Source: Homoserinimonas sedimenticola
GTDB lineage: Bacteria > Actinomycetota > Actinomycetes > Actinomycetales > Microbacteriaceae
Assembly: GCF_026094475.1 (NCBI RefSeq)
Contig: NZ_JAPELL010000001.1
Location: 124,001-188,000, forward strand
Reading direction: 5' to 3'
DNA length: 64,000 bases
Under the pieces are notes generated by a model. The model had not been told where the DNA came from. It saw only the letters and a program-made list of their open reading frames with translations, and searched no databases. This document shows positions 45,798 through 53,866 of this stretch, piece after piece. The first letter of the stretch is position 1, and every line of letters begins with the position of its first letter. The translations under genes and the position numbers were made by a program.

Positions 45798-47027
45798 CTA
45801 CGAAGGGCTTTCCTCGCCCTCCGAGACGCCTTGGCTCGCCTCTACAAAGGCATCGTGAATGATCTGTACAGTTGCGTCAATCTGCCAGGGTCGGGCGCCG
45901 AGGTTTGCTAGCGCCACGACAAGGCTCTCCACGGTGAGAGGCTCGGGAGGAGTCCACGCGACCCGCCGCAGCGTGTCGGGGGTCAGCAGGTTCTCCACGG
46001 GAAGCGAGAGCGCTTCCGCCCTCTCGACGACGCGCGGGCGGGCCGCCTTGAGCCGTCGGTCCGCGTCCGGATTCCGATCCGCCCATGCCTTGGGAGGAGG
46101 GATCGTCTCGACGCCGGGCACCCGCAGCGACGGCAACTCCTCGGCAGCCTTTCCCTCCTCGATCGCCGACCACCAGCGGCCGAGCTCGCTTCGGCTCGCC
46201 CTGCCGATGAACTCTTTCAGGCTGGCGAGTTCTCGTTTGCTCGCGGGGAGTGCTTTGGCAGCGGCGACGAGGCTCGCGTCGGGCACGAGACGGCCGGGAG
46301 CGACATCCGTCTCTCTCGCGTAGGCATCCCTCGCCTCCCACAGCGCCTTTGCCACCGCGAGATTGCGGGGATTGCGAATCGAGTGAACTCCCGAGAGCCG
46401 CCGCCAGCCCTCTCCGCGGGAACTCGGCCTCGCCGTGCGGTTGAGGACCTCGGCAAACTCCTGATCCGCTATCTCGGATTTGTCCTGCTCCTCGAGCAAG
46501 CGGGCGACCGCCTCTCGCAGGTCGACGAGAAGCTCGACGTCAAGTGCGGCGTAGAGGAGCCAGGATGCGGGGAGCGGCCTCGTGGACCAGTCGGCTGCCG
46601 AGTGCTCCTTGGCGAGGTGGATGCCGAGGAGAGACTCGACCACCGTGCCCAGCCCCACCCTCGGGAGACCGGCGAGGCGTGCTCCGAGCTCTGTGTCGAA
46701 GATTCTCTGCGGGTCCAGGCCCACCTCGCGGAGGCACTCCAGATCCTGGCTGGCAGCGTGGAAGACCCACTCGACATCGTGCACCGCCTCGTTCAACTCC
46801 GCGAACGATCCGATGGCGGGCGGGTCGAAGAGGAAGGTTCCCGCACCGCGGCGGAACACCTGGATGAGGTAGGCGCGCTGTGAGTAGCGATAGCCGGATG
46901 CCCGTTCCGCATCGATCGCGAGGGGCCCTTCGCCCCCGGCGATGCGCTCGACGGCCGCGAGGTAGTCCTCCCGCGTCTCGATGACGCTGTAGGTGCCTCC
47001 GGATTCGTTCACGGATGCGGCACTCAC
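45798..47027 (-). CDS. rnd: Ribonuclease D family 3'-5' exoribonuclease
   Basis: DEDD-type exonuclease acting on RNA 3' ends, 409 aa. Exo motif I IDAERASG is near residue 40, motif II SQDLECL is near 93, and motif III YAALDVELL is near 161 with the Tyr of the DEDDy class. HRDC domains follow in the second half (IRNPRNLAVAKALWEARDA, split). GTG at 47027 is chosen because AGGAGG lies 5 bp upstream; GTG at 47042 would add five residues. It lies 28 bp after DUF3000 in the same direction, as in many actinobacteria, and upstream of the thiolase gene. Confidence 0.9.
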   Translation of the reverse strand: MSAASVNESGGTYSVIETREDYLAAVERIAGGEGPLAIDAERASGYRYSQRAYLIQVFRRGAGTFLFDPPAIGSFAELNEAVHDVEWVFHAASQDLECLREVGLDPQRIFDTELGARLAGLPRVGLGTVVESLLGIHLAKEHSAADWSTRPLPASWLLYAALDVELLVDLREAVARLLEEQDKSEIADQEFAEVLNRTARPSSRGEGWRRLSGVHSIRNPRNLAVAKALWEARDAYARETDVAPGRLVPDASLVAAAKALPASKRELASLKEFIGRASRSELGRWWSAIEEGKAAEELPSLRVPGVETIPPPKAWADRNPDADRRLKAARPRVVERAEALSLPVENLLTPDTLRRVAWTPPEPLTVESLVVALANLGARPWQIDATVQIIHDAFVEASQGVSEGEESPS

Positions 47028-47055
47028 GCCGTCCTCCTGCACTCGGTCCTCCTCG

Positions 47056-47649
47056 TCATGATTGCCGAGCCGCCCTGTGGGTCGTGAGTGACCTCACGCC
47101 CTCCGCGGGGGGAAGGCCCGCGAGCATGCAGAGCAACTCGCCCCAGCCTTCGACATGCGCCGTGACATCCGCATCGTGGGGTGTCCAGGAGGCTCGGAGC
47201 TCGATCTGCGCGCCGTCGCCCTGCTCAGCGAGCTCGCCGTAGCCGGTGGAGAGGATCTTGGTCGCGGTTCCGGACGCGCGAGAGTAGCGGGCGCCCCGGG
47301 CGTCGAGGGCGTCGGTGAGCCACGACCATGCGACATCCGCGAGGAAAGGGTCGACGCCGATGTCCGTCTCAAGGGGAGCCTGCACGAAGCAGACGACCCG
47401 AAACTGGCCGTCCCAGGCATCCTGACCCTCGGGGTCGTGCAGCAGCACGAAACGCCCCGTGCCCAGCTCTGAGTCCTCGTCGTGGCGTGCCGGCGTGACA
47501 TCCGCCGAGAGGGCGATCGAGTGGGGTGCGACCGATGAGGGGGACGGGATGTCCTGGACGCTGAGCTCGGAGCGGAACCGCGCCCGACGGATCGCCTCGA
47601 CGGCTTCACGGAAGGGAGCCGGGAGTGAGCCCGCGTCTGTATTCGGCAC
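47056..47649 (-). CDS. DUF3000 family protein
   Basis: Actinobacterial conserved protein of unknown function, 197 aa with no membrane helix. Recognisable features are the start PAPFREAVEAIRRARFRSEL (split), the acidic FVLLHDPEGQDAWDGQFRVV (split) and ASGTATKILSTGYGE. A conserved ELRASWTP and a C-terminal WGELLCMLAGLPPAEGV are also seen. It precedes the RNase D gene. GTG start with TAGTCT (minus strand) 6 nt before it; that -10 is interlocked with the divergent hydrolase promoter. Confidence 0.85.
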   Translation of the reverse strand: MPNTDAGSLPAPFREAVEAIRRARFRSELSVQDIPSPSSVAPHSIALSADVTPARHDEDSELGTGRFVLLHDPEGQDAWDGQFRVVCFVQAPLETDIGVDPFLADVAWSWLTDALDARGARYSRASGTATKILSTGYGELAEQGDGAQIELRASWTPHDADVTAHVEGWGELLCMLAGLPPAEGVRSLTTHRAARQS

Positions 47650-47671
47650 ACGTGAAGACTAAAGTTCAAGA
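47650..47671. promoter_or_regulatory. 22-bp divergent region with interlocked leaderless promoters
   Basis: The two GTG starts (47649 minus and 47672 plus) are only 22 bp apart. AGACTAAAGT at 47656-47665 contains TAGTCT for the minus strand and TAAAGT for the plus strand, sharing 2 bp. Each lies exactly 6 nt before its GTG. Both mRNAs would begin at the start codon. Confidence 0.6.
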
Positions 47672-48871
47672 GTGAAGCTTGCACGCAGGCACGCCGCGCC
47701 CGGGCGCCGCTGGCTCATCCGGGCGGGACTCGGGGCCGCGGTCGCCGGCGGGGTGACACTCGCGGTCCTCGCGGGAACAACCTTGATGGTCGCGCGCCGT
47801 GTTGTGACGCCTCCGCGCCGAGCGACGCAGGATATGCGAATCGTCTCCGTGGACCGGGAGAACGGGCGTATTACCCTTACGGCGCATCCTGAATCCCGGG
47901 TGGACGGCCGCTACGGGCTGTGGTTCGACCGGGACTCGGGCTATGCCAAGATCGGCACCATCGTGCGGCAGGATGTGGGCAGTGTGACCCGCGAGCTTGT
48001 CGCGCTGGAGGAGGGGAACCCGCGCCCGGGAGCCCGGTGCCGCATTTCCGGGTGGTACTACCGCGACCCGTCCGAGCTCGGCTTCGAGTACGAGGAGGTG
48101 GTCGTGCCCACGACGGTGGGGCCCGCTCCCGCCTGGCGGATCGACCCGCCCGACCCCACGGACCGCTGGGTGGTTCAGGTTCATGGGCGCGCTGTCGACC
48201 GCCGCGAGGGGATCCGTGCGATTCCCGTCTTCCGTGGCGCCGGCTTCACCTCGCTCCTCATCTCCTACCGCAACGACGGGGTGGCGCCGCGCAGCGAAGA
48301 CGGACTCTACGCACTCGGCGACGTCGAGTGGCTCGATGTGGAGGCGGCTTTGCGCTACGCACTCGACCACGGGGCGAAGGATGTCGTTTTGATGGGGTGG
48401 TCGATGGGTGGGGCCACCGTTCTGCAGACGGTCTCCCGCTCCAAGCTCGCACACGTCGTCCGGGGCGTGGTGCTCGAGTCACCCGTCGTCGACTGGGTGA
48501 CCGCCCTCGACCATCAAGCAGGGATGCTGCGGATCCCCCGACTGGTGACGACCTCCGTCTACCGCATCCTGTCGCGGCCGTGGGGCAGGCTTCTCACGGG
48601 TCAGTCCGAGCCAATCGACCTCCGCAGGCTTGACTTCGTCACGCGAGCGATGGAGCTGCGGGTGCCCATGCTGATCCTCCACAACTCGGGGGATCGCTTC
48701 GTGCCGAACGCGGCGTCACGCGCTCTCGCCGAGGCGCGCCCCGACATCGTCGACTTTCCCGAGATCGAGGGTGCCGGTCACACGCGCGTGTGGAACTCCG
48801 ACCCGGAGCGGTGGGTGGGCATGATCACGGCCTGGCTCGAGTCCCGGGTCAGGCGGCGTTCCGCTCCCTGA
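47672..48871 (+). CDS. Alpha/beta hydrolase, membrane-anchored
   Basis: Predicted serine hydrolase of 399 aa with unknown substrate. An N-terminal membrane helix (about residues 15-37) precedes a strand-rich region of about 100 residues. The hydrolase domain has nucleophile elbow GWSMGG near 249, acid NSGDRFVP near 340 (Asp) and EGAGHTRVW near 370 (His). Hydrophobic VHGRAVDRREGIR at the start of the domain may form the oxyanion region. GTG start with TAAAGT 6 nt upstream. The 3' end overlaps the convergent sufE by 23 bp. Confidence 0.82.
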   Translation: MKLARRHAAPGRRWLIRAGLGAAVAGGVTLAVLAGTTLMVARRVVTPPRRATQDMRIVSVDRENGRITLTAHPESRVDGRYGLWFDRDSGYAKIGTIVRQDVGSVTRELVALEEGNPRPGARCRISGWYYRDPSELGFEYEEVVVPTTVGPAPAWRIDPPDPTDRWVVQVHGRAVDRREGIRAIPVFRGAGFTSLLISYRNDGVAPRSEDGLYALGDVEWLDVEAALRYALDHGAKDVVLMGWSMGGATVLQTVSRSKLAHVVRGVVLESPVVDWVTALDHQAGMLRIPRLVTTSVYRILSRPWGRLLTGQSEPIDLRRLDFVTRAMELRVPMLILHNSGDRFVPNAASRALAEARPDIVDFPEIEGAGHTRVWNSDPERWVGMITAWLESRVRRRSAP

Positions 48872-49286
48872 CCTGACGTTTCACGCGCGCCAGCAGAGCG
48901 GACATTCCCCGCAGGCGAAGCGGGCTGATGGCTCGCGCGAGACCTATCGTCTGGGGGTAGTCGTCGGGTACGTTCAGCACTTCGGCAGGCGTCAGACCCT
49001 CGAGTCCCTGCACGAGGATCGAGGCGAATCCGCGCGTCGTCGGAGCCTCCTTCGGTGCTGTCACGTGAAGGTGCACGATGCCGTCGATGATCTCCGTGAA
49101 GAGGAAGACGGGAGCCTGACATTCCTCCACGCGCTCCAGAAGGTCAGGATGATCGGCATAGCGCTCGGGAAGGTCCGGCAGTTCTTCTGCAAACTCGAGC
49201 AGAAGAGTGAGCCGCTCCTTCTCTCCGACCGAGAGAAACTCTTCGCGGATGTCGGCGAGCGCCTCGGGCAGGGGTGTTTCAGTCAT
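48849..49286 (-). CDS. sufE: SufE-like sulfur acceptor protein
   Basis: Accepts persulfide sulfur from a cysteine desulfurase for Fe-S assembly. The 145 aa contain the active-site Cys56 in EECQAPVF, with LPDLPERYADHPDLLERV (split) before it and the C-terminal GMSALLARVKRQVRE. ATG at 49286 follows a G-rich site. It comes 43 bp after the rhodanese-like gene in the same direction. No sufS or sufBCD gene is in the window. Confidence 0.9.
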   Translation of the reverse strand: MTETPLPEALADIREEFLSVGEKERLTLLLEFAEELPDLPERYADHPDLLERVEECQAPVFLFTEIIDGIVHLHVTAPKEAPTTRGFASILVQGLEGLTPAEVLNVPDDYPQTIGLARAISPLRLRGMSALLARVKRQVRERNAA

Positions 49287-49329
49287 CCCCCCGAGTATCG
49301 CACCGGGCGCTGGATGCGACCTGCTCGTC

Positions 49330-50229
49330 TCAGCGGCGCGGATCCTCACCCGGCTCGGAGCCGGTCACGATGGGAACTCGAACGGCGGAACCCCATTCGG
49401 TCCAGGAACCGTCATAGTTGCGCACCTTTTCGAGGCCGAGGAGGTGCGTGAGAACGAACCAGGTGTGGCTCGAACGCTCACCGATACGGCAGTAGGCCAC
49501 GACCTCGTCGTCGGGGACGATGCCAGCCTCGTCAAAGTAGAGGGCCTCCAACTCCGCCCGCGAGCGGAAGGTGCCATCCTCCGCTGCAGCGCGGCCCCAT
49601 GGAACGCTGACAGCGGTGGGAATGTGGCCGGCCCGCAACGCCGATTCCTCGGGATACGCGGGAGCCGTCGTCCGTTCGCCCGAGTACTCCTCGGGAGAGC
49701 GCACGTCGATGAGTGGCTTGCCGAAGTGGAGCAAAACGTCATCCTTGAACGCCCGGATGGCCTCGTCCTGACGTTCAACAACGGGGTAGTCGGTCTTGAC
49801 GCGAGTGGGAACCTCTGTCGTGTACTCGCGGCCCTCGGCCTCCCACTTCGCCCGGCCGCCGTCGAGAAGGCGTACGTCCTCGTGTCCGAAGAGGGTGAAC
49901 ACCCAGAGAGCGTAAGCCGCCCACCAGTTGCTCTTGTCGCCATAGATGATGACGGTGCTATCGCGGCTGATGCCGCGCTCGCCCATGAGGCGTGCGAAGC
50001 CCTCTCCGTCGACGTAGTCCCGTTGCACGGGGTCGTTGAGGTCGAGGTGCCAGTCGATCTTGACTGCCCCCGGAATGTGCCCGGTCTCGTAGAGCAGCAC
50101 GTCTTCATCGGATTCGACGACGACCAATCCTTCGTCGTGCAGATGCTCGGCGAGCCACTCGGTGCTGACGAGACGCTCCGGGTGTGCGTACTCGGCGAAT
50201 CTCGCGCTGTCGTCGCTCGTGACGGTCAT
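49330..50229 (-). CDS. sseA: Thiosulfate/3-mercaptopyruvate sulfurtransferase (two rhodanese domains)
   Basis: Transfers sulfur from thiosulfate or mercaptopyruvate to an acceptor. The 299 aa have two rhodanese domains. The N-terminal one is inactive (no Cys in its loop, [12 protein letters not shown]); the C-terminal one has the active loop CRIGERS with Cys247. Other family marks are [16 protein letters not shown] near residue 50 (split) and SPEEYSGE near 180. The CRxGxR loop is commonly linked to thiosulfate use, but this is inference. It is followed by sufE, a plausible sulfur-relay pair. Confidence 0.9.
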   Translation of the reverse strand: MTVTSDDSARFAEYAHPERLVSTEWLAEHLHDEGLVVVESDEDVLLYETGHIPGAVKIDWHLDLNDPVQRDYVDGEGFARLMGERGISRDSTVIIYGDKSNWWAAYALWVFTLFGHEDVRLLDGGRAKWEAEGREYTTEVPTRVKTDYPVVERQDEAIRAFKDDVLLHFGKPLIDVRSPEEYSGERTTAPAYPEESALRAGHIPTAVSVPWGRAAAEDGTFRSRAELEALYFDEAGIVPDDEVVAYCRIGERSSHTWFVLTHLLGLEKVRNYDGSWTEWGSAVRVPIVTGSEPGEDPRR

Positions 50230-50409
50230 TGCTGCCTCCGTGGTGCCAGGAGCCGCGACATCCTGCCGCCGACCCGCGGGTTAACATGGGTTTCACTCCC
50301 ACTGAAGACTGTAGGCGCTCCGCCGAGGGTGTTGCAGCCGGTCGTAAGACTTCGACACGGCGTCCGCGCGCGGGCGTGACCTTGGCGGCAACGATGCGGC
50401 GCACCACGA

Positions 50410-51465
50410 ATGGACAGGCCTCGCGTGACCCCAGAAAAGCCCAGCTCCGCCACGTCGGCTCCCACGAGCCTCCTCAACCGCGATGACCGACTCTCCGGCC
50501 GCGAGATGGTCGAGCATCTGGTGCCGCCGCGTCAGTTCATGTCGGCATCGCTCGATAACTACCGCCCTGATCCGGACTTTCCCTCGCAGGCGGAGGCAGT
50601 CGAGGCAGTGCGGATCTTCGCCAGCGGCGCTGCTCCGCGCCGGGGCGGTCTCTTCTCGCGACGCAAGCCCAGCGAGGAGGTGCGGCCAGGAATCTACCTT
50701 GACGGCGGATTCGGCGTGGGCAAAACCCATCTGCTCGCGTCCCTGTGGCATCTTGCTCGCGGACGCAAGTACTTCGGCACGTTCATCGAGTACACGGCGC
50801 TGGTCGGCGCCCTCGGCTACGCGGACACGGTCAAGGCGCTCAAGGGCGCGTCCCTTCTCTGCATCGATGAGTTCGAACTCGATGACCCCGGAGACACCCG
50901 GCTGATGGCTCGGCTCCTCGGAGAACTTGTCGCCTCGGGCTCACGGATCGCTGCAACATCCAACACGCCGCCGAATGCGCTCGGTGAAGGGCGTTTCGCC
51001 GCACAGGACTTCCTTCGCGAAATCGATGCGCTGGCGGGCCAGTTCACGACCATTCGTGTCGACGGGGTCGACTACCGTCATCGCGAGAACTCCGGCCACG
51101 CAGTCACGACAGAGCCGGCTGAGGTGCGGGAGCGTCTGGCGGCGCTGGGCGGCGACACCACCGTCGACGATTTCGACGCAGTCCTGGGCTTCCTCGGCAC
51201 GGTCCATCCCTCGCGCTACGTCAAGGTGGTCGAGGGGCTTGTCGGCCTTGGCCTTCTCGACGTGCACCCCTTTACGAGCCAGACGGATGCCCTGCGCTTC
51301 GTCGCCTTCGTGGACCGTCTCTATGACGCGCAGGTGCGGGTCGTCGCGAGCGGAACCGCCCTCGACGAGGTCTTCCCCGAGGAGATGCTGTCCGGCGGCT
51401 ACCGCAAGAAGTACCTCCGCGCCGTGTCACGTCTCATCGCTCTCACATCCGACCAGAGGGAATAG
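50410..51465 (+). CDS. zapE: ZapE/AFG1-family ATPase
   Basis: AAA-type P-loop ATPase of 351 aa, related to E. coli division protein ZapE and yeast Afg1. Walker A GGFGVGKTH is at residues 99-107, Walker B LCIDEFELDD near 154, sensor region AATSNTPPNALGEG near 180, and RRVDGVDYRHR-like sequence near 217. ATG at 50410 is used; GTG at 50425 is an alternative. It is divergent from the rhodanese gene with a 180-bp gap in which I see no clear operator. A division role is inferred from family, not context. Confidence 0.88.
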   Translation: MDRPRVTPEKPSSATSAPTSLLNRDDRLSGREMVEHLVPPRQFMSASLDNYRPDPDFPSQAEAVEAVRIFASGAAPRRGGLFSRRKPSEEVRPGIYLDGGFGVGKTHLLASLWHLARGRKYFGTFIEYTALVGALGYADTVKALKGASLLCIDEFELDDPGDTRLMARLLGELVASGSRIAATSNTPPNALGEGRFAAQDFLREIDALAGQFTTIRVDGVDYRHRENSGHAVTTEPAEVRERLAALGGDTTVDDFDAVLGFLGTVHPSRYVKVVEGLVGLGLLDVHPFTSQTDALRFVAFVDRLYDAQVRVVASGTALDEVFPEEMLSGGYRKKYLRAVSRLIALTSDQRE

Positions 51466-51547
51466 GTCGAAACTGCGGCTCTGCGCGGCGTATTCGCAGC
51501 CAATGCGAGGGGCCGGGAAACACGGTGTTTACCTTCGCGCGATTCGC

Positions 51548-51585
51548 GTAACATTCGCGAAACTCGGCAACAGTCCCGCCGAAAC
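51548..51585 (+). promoter_or_regulatory. GlnR-type operator upstream of amtB
   Basis: GTAAC at 51548-51552, six bases, and GAAAC at 51559-51563 match the actinobacterial GlnR half-site pair gTnAC-N6-GaAAc exactly. A second GAAAC follows at 51581-51585, precisely 22 bp later, as in tandem GlnR sites. The partner half-site between them is weak (ACAGT). The box lies about 100-140 bp before the amtB ATG. Nitrogen-limitation activation of amtB by GlnR is established in this phylum; binding here is inferred. Confidence 0.65.
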
Positions 51586-51686
51586 AGTGCCTCACGAAAC
51601 TGGGCCACGTACCGAAAGCGTCGTACCGCCCCGGGCGGTGGACGTGCGGTCCATCCCGAATCGAGAGAGGCAATAGGCAAATACCT

Positions 51687-52901
51687 ATGGACACCGGCGA
51701 ACTGACTTGGGCCCTCGTGGCCACTGCCCTGGTGCTGTTCATGACACCAGGCGTCGCACTGTTCTACGGCGGCTTGGTCAAGGCCAAGAGCGTCGTGAGC
51801 ATGATGATGATGAGCTTCGGCTCGATGGCGCTCATCGGCGTGCTGTGGATCCTTTACGGATTCAACATGTCGGCCACTACCGGCCCGTGGGCATTCTCGG
51901 GCAACCCCTTCGGGGAGAACTTCGCTCTCGCGGGTCTCGACAACGACGGGCTCATCGGGGCAGTCTTCGGATCGACCTTCGCCATCATCACGGTCGCCCT
52001 CATCTCCGGTGCGATCGCCGACCGGGCGAAGTTCGGCTCGTGGATGCTCTTCGCGGGCATCTGGGCGACGCTCGTATACTTCCCCGTCGCCGCGTGGGTC
52101 TGGGGTGGCGGTTGGATCCTCAGCATCGGTGACTCGATCATGGAGGGCATGCCGGCCGTGATCGACTACGCCGGTGGAACGGCGGTGCACATCAACGCGG
52201 GCGCTGCTGCCCTGGCCCTCGCGCTGGTCCTCGGCAAGCGCGTCGTCTTCCAGAAGGGCGCGCACAAGCCGCACAACGTGCCGCTCGTCCTGCTCGGCGC
52301 CTCCGTGCTCTGGTTCGGCTGGTTCGGTTTCAACGCCGGAGCCGAGTTCCTCAACGGCATGGCGAATGTCGGCCTTATTGCAGTCAACACGCTCGGCGCG
52401 ACCGCGGCCGCCATTCTTGGCTGGGCCATCGTCGAGAAGCTCAAGGACGGCAAGGCTACCGCGGTGGGCGCCGCCTCAGGTGCCGTCTCCGGTCTCGTTG
52501 CGATCACCCCGGCCTGTGCCAACCTCGACCCAATCTGGGCCCTCGTGCTCGGTGTCGTCGCCGGTGCCGTCTGTGCCCTCGCGATCGAGCTCAAGTTCAA
52601 GCTCGGCTTCGACGACTCGCTCGACGTCGTCGGCATTCACCTCGTCGGTGGCCTCATCGGCACGATCTACCTCGGCTTCTTCGCGATCGACACCGGCCTC
52701 TTCACGGGGGGTGACGCCGGTCAGCTGATCGTGCAGGTCGTCGCGGCACTCGGTGTCCTGATCTACTCCTTCGTGGTCGCCATGATCCTCGGCTTCGCCA
52801 TCGAGAAGACGCTCGGCTTCCGCGTCAAGAACGAGGACGAGATCGCAGGCATCGACACGATCGTTCACGGCGAGGAGGGCTACGCGCTCGAGAACGCCTG
52901 A
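51687..52901 (+). CDS. amtB: Ammonium transporter AmtB
   Basis: Eleven-helix ammonia channel, 404 aa. Family hallmarks are LFYGGLVKAKSVVSMMMMS near residue 27 (split), the pore histidines His168 (GGTAVHINAG) and His318 (VVGIHLVGG), and WFGWFGFNAG near 211. Their numbering coincides with E. coli AmtB. The C-terminal tail RVKNEDEIAGID is the PII-binding region. No glnK follows; instead a shortened Amt-like gene does, after a terminator. A GlnR-type box is upstream. The 220-bp leader has no other gene. Confidence 0.96.
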   Translation: MDTGELTWALVATALVLFMTPGVALFYGGLVKAKSVVSMMMMSFGSMALIGVLWILYGFNMSATTGPWAFSGNPFGENFALAGLDNDGLIGAVFGSTFAIITVALISGAIADRAKFGSWMLFAGIWATLVYFPVAAWVWGGGWILSIGDSIMEGMPAVIDYAGGTAVHINAGAAALALALVLGKRVVFQKGAHKPHNVPLVLLGASVLWFGWFGFNAGAEFLNGMANVGLIAVNTLGATAAAILGWAIVEKLKDGKATAVGAASGAVSGLVAITPACANLDPIWALVLGVVAGAVCALAIELKFKLGFDDSLDVVGIHLVGGLIGTIYLGFFAIDTGLFTGGDAGQLIVQVVAALGVLIYSFVVAMILGFAIEKTLGFRVKNEDEIAGIDTIVHGEEGYALENA

Positions 52902-52915
52902 TCGTTCGATTTCCC

Positions 52916-52950
52916 GCGGGGGTGCTGCCACACGGCGGCACCCCCGCTTT
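52916..52950 (+). terminator. Rho-independent terminator after amtB
   Basis: A 14-bp GC-rich stem (GCGGGGGTGCTGCC with GGCGGCACCCCCGC, one G-T pair) has an ACAC loop and is followed by TTTCG. It lies 15 bp after the amtB stop. Confidence 0.82.
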
Positions 52951-53020
52951 CGCGTGTCGCGGCGGCGCGTCGTGTGGTCGCTGGAGCATCGCTGCGGCTG
53001 CCGCAGGGCACTATGGGGGA

Positions 53021-53866
53021 GTGATCGACCATGTCGTGTTGCTCCTCCTCATGGGGGTCGCCGCTGCCGGGGTCATCGCGATGCTTTTCCCTCCGAGTCC
53101 GCGGGTGTTCATCATCGCCGCAATTTGGTTCGCCGGATGTCTCGTGCCCCTCGTCCTCGCGCAGGCGTCGCGCATTCCCGATCCACTGTCTCTCTCGGAC
53201 GCGATGGACTTCGCCGGCGCCGCCGCACTGCACCTGTCCCTCGCCGTCTATGCCTCGACGGCGATCAGAGTCTCCGCCTCACCAGCGCCCACGCCTCCCA
53301 TCCGCGAGCGGGCGGGCTGGCGGGCTGTCGTCGGAGCCGTCGCTCTCGTCGCAGCATGGTGTGCGTGGATCGTCGCCCTCGAGGGGCGACTGACTGTCTT
53401 CACAGCTGCCCTCGTCGGTAACGTTCTGCTGTCGGCCCTGGGCGGCCTCGGCGGCGCCACGCTCGTGGCAGGCCTCCGCGCGCGCCACCGCAATGACCCA
53501 CTTGGCGGGCTACTTGCGGGCCTCGCGGCGGCGTCGGCCGCGGCATCCGGGATCCCCCCAGCGGCGGCCCTCAGCGTTGGTTTCGCCGCCGGGATCGTTG
53601 CCGTTATGAGTGGAGCGCGAGGGGGTGTGGTCCGGCCGCGGTCGTGGATTCGCCCGACAGGCATGGGGGCACTCATCGGGCTGTTGGCTGTGGGGGTCCT
53701 CGATGTGCGCTCGGGCTTCTTCTTCACGGGGCAACCGACAGCGGTCATCGCACAACTCGTCCTCGTCGCGGTCGCCATCGTGGTTCCCGCAGCGCTGGGA
53801 GCCGTGGGCGGCCTGATCGGCCGCGGAGGCACCGGAGCGGCCTCCGCTAGCGAGCCCTCAGCCTGA
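53021..53866 (+). CDS. Degenerate Amt-like membrane protein
   Basis: A 281-residue membrane protein with about seven helices. Read against amtB upstream, it aligns by eye from the fifth Amt helix to the end: AAIWFAGCLVPL with the AGIWATLVYFPV region, AMDFAGAAALHLSLA with VIDYAGGTAVHINAG, and LLAGLAAASAAASGIPP with AVSGLVAITPACANLDP. Near the end, GALIGLLAVGV aligns with GGLIGTIYLGF, and SGFFFTGQPTAVIAQL with TGLFTGGDAGQLIVQV. The first pore His is kept (His71) but the second is lost, and the first helices are absent. Channel function is doubtful. The start GTG at 53021 is the best in-frame choice. It overlaps the convergent photolyase gene by 20 bp. Confidence 0.7.
   Translation: MIDHVVLLLLMGVAAAGVIAMLFPPSPRVFIIAAIWFAGCLVPLVLAQASRIPDPLSLSDAMDFAGAAALHLSLAVYASTAIRVSASPAPTPPIRERAGWRAVVGAVALVAAWCAWIVALEGRLTVFTAALVGNVLLSALGGLGGATLVAGLRARHRNDPLGGLLAGLAAASAAASGIPPAAALSVGFAAGIVAVMSGARGGVVRPRSWIRPTGMGALIGLLAVGVLDVRSGFFFTGQPTAVIAQLVLVAVAIVVPAALGAVGGLIGRGGTGAASASEPSA

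Noticed and set aside
52902-53020. glnK (PII) gene after amtB
   Set aside because: The gap holds a terminator and the next gene is a membrane protein; no PII-like sequence is present.
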